Below are positions 1 to 4,792 of a DNA stretch of 5,567 bases, piece after piece; position 1 is the first letter of the stretch, and each line of letters starts with the position of its first letter. This stretch comes from Paracoccaceae bacterium (GTDB lineage: Bacteria > Pseudomonadota > Alphaproteobacteria > Rhodobacterales > Rhodobacteraceae), in contig JAASTF010000221.1 in the NCBI GenBank assembly GCA_021767525.1, forward strand, positions 1-5,567. Direction: 5' to 3'. The notes beneath the pieces are model-generated. The model was not told where the DNA came from. It did no database searches and saw only the letters and a list, made by a program, of their open reading frames with translations. A program made the position numbers and the translations under genes.

Positions 1-129
1 CTGGCGATCTCGAAGCAGATCGTCGAGGCGCATGGCGGCGTGATCTGGGCCGAGAATATCCGCCCCACCGATGCCGATATCACCTCGGAACCGCTGGGCG
101 CCCGCTTTGTCGTGGGTCTGCCGGTCTGA
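1..129 (+). CDS. chvG: C-terminal end of a sensor histidine kinase, probably ChvG (partial, 5' end outside window)
   Basis: Only the last 42 codons are present, read in frame 1 and ending in TGA at 127-129. The peptide opens with LAISKQIVEAHGG and continues VIWAEN, which is the end of the ATP-binding (HATPase_c) domain of histidine kinases, just after the G2 box. The tail GARFVVGLPV is the usual last beta strand of that fold. The family is therefore clear. The name ChvG is inferred from context: in alphaproteobacteria the chvI-chvG pair, a two-component system responding to acid or envelope stress, commonly lies directly upstream of hprK. The next gene starts one base after this stop, so the two are probably co-transcribed and translationally coupled. 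The sensor and phospho-acceptor domains cannot be checked here. Another histidine kinase remains possible. Confidence 0.8.
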   Translation: MAISKQIVEAHGGVIWAENIRPTDADITSEPLGARFVVGLPV

Positions 130-130
130 G

Positions 131-601
131 ATGGAGATCCCCGCCGGCACGCCCGCGCCCGGCGCGCCGGGCAGCGCCGCCGACACCCCCCTTCGGCTGC
201 ATGCCACCAGTGTCGCGGTCGATGGCCACGCGGTTCTGATCGCGGGCGCGGCGGGGGCGGGCAAATCGTCGATAGCCTTGCAGATGCTGGCGCTTGGCGC
301 GCAGCTGGTGTCCGACGACATCACCTGCCTGTGGCGCCAGGGCGAAACGATCCTGGCCGACGCGCCCGACACGATCCGCGGCCGGATCGAGGCGCGCGGT
401 GTCGGCATCCTGAACGCGCATGCGGCAGGGCCCAGCAAGGTGGCGGTGTGGGTCGATCTGGATACGGCCGAGCGCGACCGCCTGCCGCCCCTTCGCGACC
501 GGGCGTTGCTGGGCATCACGCTACCGCTGCTTCACAATCCCGAAACCGGCTGTTTTCCGGCGGCGATCATGCAATATCTGCGGCATGGCAGATATGCGTA
601 A
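131..601 (+). CDS. hprK: HPr kinase/phosphorylase, short alphaproteobacterial form
   Basis: This 156-residue protein would phosphorylate HPr on its regulatory serine and remove that phosphate. It has a Walker A P-loop GAAGAGKS at residues 39-46, an acidic SDD at 61-63 matching the active-site Asp pair, and RGRIEARGVGIL at about 83-94, which matches the HprK signature around IE-RG-GI. His24 sits where the conserved LHG histidine is expected. Firmicute HprK is about 310 residues with an extra N-terminal domain. That domain is absent here, as is usual in alphaproteobacteria. The ATG at 131 was chosen because it lies one base after the upstream stop. An in-frame ATG at 71 would overlap the kinase gene by 59 bases and add a non-conserved arginine-rich leader. 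No strong ribosome site precedes 131, so translational coupling is likely. The target serine is present in HPr three genes downstream. Confidence 0.93.
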   Translation: MEIPAGTPAPGAPGSAADTPLRLHATSVAVDGHAVLIAGAAGAGKSSIALQMLALGAQLVSDDITCLWRQGETILADAPDTIRGRIEARGVGILNAHAAGPSKVAVWVDLDTAERDRLPPLRDRALLGITLPLLHNPETGCFPAAIMQYLRHGRYA

Positions 602-610
602 GGCACCGAC

Positions 611-1498
611 ATGACCCAATCCGGCCCCACCCAAGCGGGGCATCACCGTGTGATCCTGGTGACCGGCCCCTCGGGCGCCGGACGCTCGACCGCGATCAAC
701 GTGCTCGAAGACATGGGGTTCGAGGCGATCGACAACCTGCCCCTGTCGCTGCTGCCCCGCCTGCTGGACGGCACGCCCACCGCCCGGCCGCTGGCGCTGG
801 GCCTGGATGCGCGCAACCGTGATTTCTCGACCAATGCCCTGATCGAAACCATCGACACGCTGGACAGCCGCTACGGGATCGCGGCCGAGCTGTTGTTTCT
901 GGATTGCCGCGACGACGAATTGCAGCACCGCTATTCCGCGACGCGACGCCGGCACCCGCTGGCCCCCGCCGAAAGCCCGGCCATCGGAATCGCGCGCGAA
1001 AAAGACCTGCTGACGCCGATCCGCGCGCGGGCCGATATCCTGATCGACACCACCGACCTGTCGCCGCACCAGCTGCGCGACGAATTGCACCGCCTGCTGC
1101 ACGCCGAACCCGGCCCGCAGATGGCGGTGACGATCAACTCGTTTTCCTACAAACGCGGCCTGCCGCGCGGGGTCGACATGGTGTTCGACGGCCGGTTTCT
1201 GCGCAATCCCTATTGGGTGCCCGAACTGCGCGATCAGGATGGGCGCGATGCGGCGATTGCCGATTATGTCCGGGGCGATCCGCGGTTCGACGCGTTTTTC
1301 GCGCATGTCCGGGCTTTGGCGGTGATGCTGCTGCCCGCCTATGTCGACGAGGGCAAGACCCATTTCGCCATCGGCTTTGGCTGTTCTGGCGGGCGGCACC
1401 GCTCGGTCGCGCTGGCCGAAATGCTGGGCAAGGCCCTTGCGGAAGAGGGCTGGCAGGTGTCAATTAGGCACCGAGAGCTGGACCGGGATCAGGGATAG
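611..1498 (+). CDS. rapZ: RapZ family P-loop nucleotide-binding protein (YvcJ/YhbJ)
   Basis: The 295-residue product matches RapZ over its whole length (E. coli RapZ is 284). The N-terminal P-loop is GPSGAGRST at residues 19-27, followed by the family signature LEDMGFEAIDNLP. The C-terminal domain carries SFSYKRGLPRGVDMVFDGRF, NPYW and the conserved GCSGGRHRS at 257-265. In enterobacteria RapZ senses glucosamine-6-phosphate and presents the sRNA GlmZ to RNase E. GlmZ is not expected in alphaproteobacteria, so the client here is unknown; control of amino-sugar or envelope precursor supply is an inference. The P-loop has Arg25 where most family members have Lys. The ATG at 611 follows the hprK stop by 9 nt and is preceded by AAGG at 600-603, which overlaps that stop, so coupling with hprK is likely. 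Confidence 0.94.
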   Translation: MTQSGPTQAGHHRVILVTGPSGAGRSTAINVLEDMGFEAIDNLPLSLLPRLLDGTPTARPLALGLDARNRDFSTNALIETIDTLDSRYGIAAELLFLDCRDDELQHRYSATRRRHPLAPAESPAIGIAREKDLLTPIRARADILIDTTDLSPHQLRDELHRLLHAEPGPQMAVTINSFSYKRGLPRGVDMVFDGRFLRNPYWVPELRDQDGRDAAIADYVRGDPRFDAFFAHVRALAVMLLPAYVDEGKTHFAIGFGCSGGRHRSVALAEMLGKALAEEGWQVSIRHRELDRDQG

Positions 1499-1534
1499 GG
1501 GCCGGCACGTGCAATCGGACGCAGAGACAAGAAC

Positions 1535-1539
1535 AAGGA
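1535..1539 (+). promoter_or_regulatory. Ribosome binding site supporting the GTG start of the EIIA gene
   Basis: AAGGA lies 10 nt before the GTG at 1550. No ATG occurs in frame nearby, and the peptide starting at this GTG begins MIGIVIVAHGG, exactly as mannose-family EIIA proteins begin. The site and the protein start therefore agree on a GTG start codon. Confidence 0.6.
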
Positions 1540-1549
1540 CGGGCAAGGC

Positions 1550-1942
1550 GTGATCGGCATAGTCATCGTCGCGCATGGGGGCTTGGCGCGGGAATACCTT
1601 GCCGCGGTCGAGCACGTGGTGGGCGCGCAGCCCGGTATGCAGGCCATCGCGATCGAGGCCGATCACGACCGCGACGCCAAGCGCGATGAAATCGTCGCCG
1701 CGACCGAGGCCGTCGACCGCGGCGATGGCGTTGTGGTGGTGACCGACATGTTCGGCGGCTCGCCTTCGAATCTCAGCCTGCCGGCCTGCCAGCAATCGGG
1801 GCGGCGCATCCTTTACGGCGCAAACCTGCCAATGCTGATCAAACTGGCGAAAAGCCGCCACCTGGCCCTGGGCGACGCGGTGCGCGCCGCAACCGAGGCC
1901 GGGCGCAAGTACATTGACAGCCAGAACGTATCGAAGGACTAA
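1550..1942 (+). CDS. PTS EIIA component, mannose/fructose family (EIIA-Man-like, stand-alone)
   Basis: This 130-residue cytosolic protein is a single EIIA-Man domain that would accept phosphate from HPr on His9 (motif MIGIVIVAHGG; His10 in E. coli ManX). A second family motif, VVVVTDMFGGSPSN, is at residues 61-74, and the length fits the isolated domain. In E. coli, EIIA is fused to EIIB and works with membrane subunits IIC and IID. None of these appears here, and the next gene is HPr. A regulatory role is therefore more likely than sugar transport, as in the incomplete PTS of other alphaproteobacteria. The gene uses a GTG start and follows rapZ after 51 nt, the longest gap in the block. That gap has no clear promoter. 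Its phosphorylation partners (HPr and an EI protein encoded elsewhere) are inferred. Confidence 0.92.
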   Translation: MIGIVIVAHGGLAREYLAAVEHVVGAQPGMQAIAIEADHDRDAKRDEIVAATEAVDRGDGVVVVTDMFGGSPSNLSLPACQQSGRRILYGANLPMLIKLAKSRHLALGDAVRAATEAGRKYIDSQNVSKD

Positions 1943-1950
1943 CAGCGGCC

Positions 1951-2229
1951 ATGTCGGACAGTGTTGAACGCAGCCTGGAAATCGTGAACGAAAAGGGCCT
2001 TCATGCCCGCGCCTCGGCCAAGCTGGTCGAGGTGGTCGAGGGTTTCGACGCCCATGCCGAGGTCAGCCGCGACGGCATGTCCGCCAGCGGCGACAGCATC
2101 ATGGGCCTTTTGATGTTGGCAGCCTCGAAAGGAAGCACTATTGACGTGCGGACATCCGGACCGGACGCCGAGGCGCTTGCCGACGCGCTGGAAGCGCTGG
2201 TAAAGGACCGGTTCGGCGAAGACATGTAG
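1951..2229 (+). CDS. ptsH: Phosphocarrier protein HPr
   Basis: The 92-residue product has the HPr fold signature. EKGLHARASAKLVE places the catalytic phospho-acceptor His at residue 18. DSIMGLLMLAASKG places a serine at residue 49, exactly 31 residues later, the same spacing as His15 and Ser46 of Bacillus subtilis HPr. The intact SIMG site shows that this HPr is a plausible substrate for the HprK encoded upstream. Phosphate at His18 would come from an EI or EI-Ntr enzyme outside the window and pass to the neighbouring EIIA; phosphate at Ser49 would oppose that transfer. The ATG lies 8 nt after the EIIA stop. AAGGA at 1934-1938, inside the end of the EIIA gene, is its likely ribosome site, with a slightly long spacing of 12 nt. 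The size is typical, with a short extra N-terminus. Confidence 0.96.
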   Translation: MSDSVERSLEIVNEKGLHARASAKLVEVVEGFDAHAEVSRDGMSASGDSIMGLLMLAASKGSTIDVRTSGPDAEALADALEALVKDRFGEDM

Positions 2230-2257
2230 CCCCGCAACGCCTGGGGGCTGGGCAAGG

Positions 2258-3148
2258 ATGACACGGCCAGTGGTGGACACAGCACGAAACCAAGCGGTGC
2301 CGCGCAAGGGTGGCGATGTCGTTTACACGAAATACGACCGCCGCAGCCTGACCTATGCCAACAGCTTTGACTCGCCGCTGACCGCCACGATCATCCGCGC
2401 GATGGAGTGGATGACCGGCAAGCTGACCATCATCCGCCGCATCCGCGAATTCGAACGCCGCGGCGCGCCACGCGGTCAGGCGTTCTGGCCCGCCACGATG
2501 GACGTGATGGGCATCGACCTGCTGACACCCGACGAACAGCTGGCGCGCATACCCAAGGAAGGGCCGGTGGTGTTCGTGGCGAACCATCCGCATGGGTTGG
2601 TCGACGGGATGATCCTGGCCGATCTGATCGGGCGGGTGCGGGACGATTACCGCATCCTCACCCGCTCGCTGTTGACCGGCATCGACGAAAGCGCCGCGTC
2701 CTACATGATCCCGGTGCCCTTTCCGCATCAGCCCGACGCGCAGCAAGAGATGATCCGGATGCGCACCGAGGCGATGGATCACCTGGCCAATGGCGGGCTT
2801 GTGGCGCTGTTTCCGTCGGGCGTGGTGGCCACGTCGAAAACCATGTTCGGCCCGGTGATCGAGGCGGAATGGAACGTCTTTACCGCCAAGATGATCCGGC
2901 GTTCGGGCGCGACGGTGGTGCCGTGCTTCTTTCCCGGCTCGAACTCGCGCTGGTACCAGGTGGCCAATCGCCTGTCGCCGGTGCTGCGCCAGGGGATGTT
3001 GCTGCACGAGGTGGTGCACAGTTTCGACAAGCCGCAGGCGCCTGTCATCGGTCACCCGATCAGCCCCGAGGAATGCGCCGAGCGGGGCCGTGATCCGCGC
3101 GCCTTCATGGCATGGCTGCGCGAGCATACGCTGGCCTTGCGCGATTAA
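2258..3148 (+). CDS. PlsC-like 1-acyl-glycerol-phosphate / lysophospholipid acyltransferase family protein
   Basis: The product (296 residues from this ATG) belongs to the LPLAT acyltransferase superfamily, which transfers acyl chains to glycerophospholipids or related acceptors at the inner membrane. The catalytic motif reads ANHPHGLVDG at residues 108-117, a variant of the general HX4D box in which the first His is six residues before Asp116. A second block ALFPSGVVAT at 183-192 corresponds to the FPEG substrate-binding motif, and VVPCFFPGSNS at 220-230 fits the later strand. The substrate cannot be told from sequence; an OlsA-like ornithine-lipid role is one option. It follows HPr by 28 nt on the same strand and is probably the last gene of the operon. 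The start is uncertain: AAGGA at 2254-2258 runs into the ATG, and an in-frame GTG at 2270 has better spacing from it. The first 20 or so residues show no recognised motif. Confidence 0.82.
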   Translation: MTRPVVDTARNQAVPRKGGDVVYTKYDRRSLTYANSFDSPLTATIIRAMEWMTGKLTIIRRIREFERRGAPRGQAFWPATMDVMGIDLLTPDEQLARIPKEGPVVFVANHPHGLVDGMILADLIGRVRDDYRILTRSLLTGIDESAASYMIPVPFPHQPDAQQEMIRMRTEAMDHLANGGLVALFPSGVVATSKTMFGPVIEAEWNVFTAKMIRRSGATVVPCFFPGSNSRWYQVANRLSPVLRQGMLLHEVVHSFDKPQAPVIGHPISPEECAERGRDPRAFMAWLREHTLALRD

Positions 3149-3161
3149 ACCGCGCGGTTTT
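3147..3161 (+). terminator. Candidate terminator at the end of the PTS-acyltransferase operon
   Basis: AAACCGCGCGGTTT is a perfect 14-bp palindrome whose first two bases are the last two of the acyltransferase TAA stop. It is followed by one more T. A short GC stem with a flanking A-run and T-run fits a small intrinsic terminator between convergent genes. The stem is short, so termination efficiency is doubtful. The same motif recurs nearby, so it may instead belong to a repeat family. Confidence 0.4.
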
Positions 3162-3281
3162 GGGCCGGAAACCGCGAACCGCGCGGTTTCTGTCGCAAAT
3201 CGCGCGCATTTTCACAGACCGGCCTGTTAATTGCGCGCGAAATCCCCGCGAAACCGCGCGGGTGTGAACGAAAAGTTAACG

Positions 3282-3319
3282 CCGAAAGAGCCGAAACCGC
3301 GCCGAAACGCGCCTTTCGG
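3282..3319. repeat. Inverted repeat CCGAAAG / CTTTCGG with internal GCCGAAA repeats
   Basis: CCGAAAG at 3282-3288 is complementary to CTTTCGG at 3313-3319, giving a 7-bp stem around a 24-nt loop. GCCGAAA occurs three times, at 3281, 3290 and 3301. In RNA from either strand this could form a hairpin. The stem is modest and lies inside the larger palindrome cluster, so it may be a by-product of those repeats. Confidence 0.4.
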
Positions 3320-3328
3320 ACCCCTTGC

Positions 3329-3352
3329 CGCAAAAACCGCGCGGTTTTTGCG
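3329..3352. terminator. 24-bp perfect palindrome, candidate bidirectional terminator
   Basis: The sequence reads CGC, five A, CCGCGCGG, five T, GCG and is a perfect palindrome over 24 bases. An A-run, GC-rich centre and T-run is the classic layout of a terminator working on both strands. It lies 17 bases past the end of the minus-strand guanine deaminase gene and 180 bases past the acyltransferase stop. It is best placed to end the guanine deaminase transcript. A protein-binding operator is the alternative, given the related copies around it. Confidence 0.5.
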
Positions 3353-3368
3353 CGTATCGCGCGGTTTG

Positions 3369-4670
3369 CTAGATGGGGGCCGCCGAAACCGGCCGCCCCG
3401 CCACGTAGGTCGCCACCACGGCGCGATCGTCGCCCATCATGATCGTCGGGAACAGTGCCCCCCACAGATCGTCGGCCCGCGCGGCGCGCTGCGCGATGGC
3501 CGGGGTCGAGGCGAGGTCGATCACCGCGATGTCGGCCTCGGCCCCCGGCACCAGGTTGCCGATCTGCCCCGCCATGTGCAGCGTGCGGGCCGACCCGGCA
3601 GTGGCCAGCCACCACAGCTGCGCCGGGTGCAGGGCGGTGCCGCGCAGCTGGCCGATTTCATAGGCGGCGGCCATCGTGCGCAGCATCGAGAAACTGCTGC
3701 CCCCGCCGGTATCGGTGGCAAGCCCCACGCGGCACCCCTGGCCCACCAGCCCGGCCATGTCGAAAAGCCCCGAGCCGATAAAGGTGTTCGAGGTGGGGCA
3801 ATGGATCAGGCCGGCGCCAAGCTCGGCCAGCCGGTCACGCTCGCGCGGGTCTAGATGGATGGCATGGCCGTAAAGCCCGCGCGCGCCCAAAAGGCCATGC
3901 GCCTCGTAGGTGTCGAGGTAATCGCGCGCCTGCGGGTAAAGCGATTTGACCCAGGCGACCTCGTCCAGCTGCTCGGACAGGTGGGTTTGCATCAGGCAAT
4001 CGGGATGCTCGGCCCAAAGCGCGCCCAGCGCCTGCAACTGCTCGGGCGTCGAAGTGGGCGAGAAACGCGGCGTGATGACGTAAGACAACCGGTCGATCCC
4101 GTGCCAGCGCGCCAGCAGCGCGCGGCTGTCGTCATAGGCCGATTGCGCGCTGTCGCGCAGGGTGTCTGGCGCGTTGCGATCCATGCAGGTCTTGCCCGCG
4201 GCCACGCGCATGCCCCGCGCCTGGGCGGCGGTAAAAAACGCGTCCACACTGGCGGGATGGATGGTGCAATAGCTGGCGACGGTCGTGGTGCCATTGGACA
4301 GGATCAGGTCCAGATAGCGCCCGGCGATCTGCGCGGCATAGTCCGGATCGGAAAACCGCGCCTCTTCGGGGAAGGTATAACTGTTCAGCCAGTCGATCAG
4401 CCGCTTGCCCCAACTGGCGATGATGGCCGTCTGCGGGTAATGCGCGTGGGCATCGACGAACCCGGCCGACAGCAGCGCGTCGCCGTGATCGATGACGCGG
4501 GCCTGCGGATGCGTTGCGCGCAGCTCTGCCGCGTCGCCCACCGCCGCGATCCGGCCGTCGCGGATCAGCACGCCACCGCGCGCGCTGTGCCGCGCGGCGC
4601 CCGGCCCCTGCACGAAAGGATCGCCGTCAAAGGCCAGCGTCTGGCCCAGAAGAAGCGTGTCGTCGGTCAT
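3369..4670 (-). CDS. guaD: Guanine deaminase (amidohydrolase family)
   Basis: This 433-residue cytosolic enzyme would hydrolyse guanine to xanthine and ammonia in purine salvage and breakdown (E. coli GuaD is 439). Metal-site residues are all visible: HAH at 75-77 within FVDAHAHYPQ, His230 in QTHLSE with catalytic Glu233, His269 in GHAIHL, and Asp320 in ATDTGGGSSFSM. Family-specific strings CMDRNAP (162-168), VITPRFSP (198-205) and CPTSN (291-295) separate it from other amidohydrolases such as atrazine-type enzymes or cytosine deaminase. The start ATG (reverse strand, 4668-4670) is preceded by a G-rich AGGGGG ribosome-site-like stretch. No other purine gene is visible beside it; it points toward the acyltransferase and away from the magnesium transporter, so it appears to be its own unit. 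The stop is TAG. Confidence 0.95.
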   Translation of the reverse strand: MTDDTLLLGQTLAFDGDPFVQGPGAARHSARGGVLIRDGRIAAVGDAAELRATHPQARVIDHGDALLSAGFVDAHAHYPQTAIIASWGKRLIDWLNSYTFPEEARFSDPDYAAQIAGRYLDLILSNGTTTVASYCTIHPASVDAFFTAAQARGMRVAAGKTCMDRNAPDTLRDSAQSAYDDSRALLARWHGIDRLSYVITPRFSPTSTPEQLQALGALWAEHPDCLMQTHLSEQLDEVAWVKSLYPQARDYLDTYEAHGLLGARGLYGHAIHLDPRERDRLAELGAGLIHCPTSNTFIGSGLFDMAGLVGQGCRVGLATDTGGGSSFSMLRTMAAAYEIGQLRGTALHPAQLWWLATAGSARTLHMAGQIGNLVPGAEADIAVIDLASTPAIAQRAARADDLWGALFPTIMMGDDRAVVATYVAGRPVSAAPI

Positions 4671-4792
4671 CTGCCTGCCCCCTGTTCGCGCGTGACCTTA
4701 GTGTGACGCGGGGGCGGCGTAAATTGCAGCCCAGGCATTGTTTCCCACGCCCGCCATCCGATATGAGGGAGGCATTAAAAAAGGGGGCGCAG
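4671..4792. promoter_or_regulatory. Divergent intergenic region between guaD and mgtE
   Basis: These 122 bases separate two divergently transcribed genes and should hold both promoters. For the plus strand, TTGTTT (4738-4743) and TATGAG (4762-4767) with an 18-base spacer form a weak sigma-70-like pair. No convincing pair was found for guaD. GTGAC occurs twice, at 4692-4696 and 4703-4707, 11 bases apart, on the guaD side. AAGGGGG at 4781-4787, 5 nt before the mgtE ATG, is a good ribosome site. I saw no stem structure resembling a magnesium riboswitch. The location is strong evidence for promoters; the exact elements are guesses. Confidence 0.45.

Larger units (their letters stand above)
3147..3367. 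repeat. Cluster of about ten palindromic units with core CCGCGCGG flanked by A-run and T-run
   Basis: The convergent intergenic region is built from repeats of AAACCGCGCGGTTT. Perfect or near-perfect copies are at 3147-3160, 3177-3189, 3251-3263 (last part GGGT) and 3332-3349. Half or degenerate copies are at 3169-3176, 3197-3212, 3229-3243, 3294-3303, 3305-3316 and 3356-3367. Units are spaced mostly about 10, 20-22, 30-32 or 43 bases centre to centre. I saw no copy with both A and T flanks inside the genes of this window. Part of the array may act as terminators for the two converging genes. It could also be a REP-like element or a multi-copy binding site for a dimeric DNA-binding protein. 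No ORF in this stretch resembles a protein. Confidence 0.75.

Noticed and set aside
71..130. Extended hprK start at the ATG at 71
   Set aside because: It would overlap the histidine kinase gene by 59 bases and adds a leader not resembling HprK; the ATG at 131 directly follows the upstream stop.
521..1399. Long open frame on the minus strand, 292 codons
   Set aside because: It lies opposite rapZ and the end of hprK, has the His/Arg/Gln-rich composition of an antisense shadow in GC-rich DNA, and shows no family motif.
1505..1512. GCACGTGC palindrome in the rapZ-EIIA gap as an operator
   Set aside because: An 8-bp palindrome is expected often in DNA of this composition, and no promoter elements accompany it.
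2138..3127. Minus-strand open frame of 329 codons opposite the acyltransferase
   Set aside because: The plus strand encodes a protein with clear LPLAT motifs; the antisense product is low-complexity and His/Arg-rich.
3147..3367. CRISPR array
   Set aside because: Units are short palindromes of 12-24 bases with irregular gaps and degenerate copies; there are no equal-length spacers and no cas genes.
3145..3615. Minus-strand open frame of 156 codons spanning the palindrome cluster
   Set aside because: It overlaps the end of guaD out of frame and translates the repeats into an arginine-rich string with no recognisable domain.
3855..4706. Plus-strand open frame of 283 codons opposite guaD
   Set aside because: Antisense shadow of a gene with all guanine deaminase motifs intact.
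4671..4792. Magnesium riboswitch (M-box or mgtA-type) before mgtE
   Set aside because: The mgtE leader is short and no multi-stem structure or conserved riboswitch core could be recognised.
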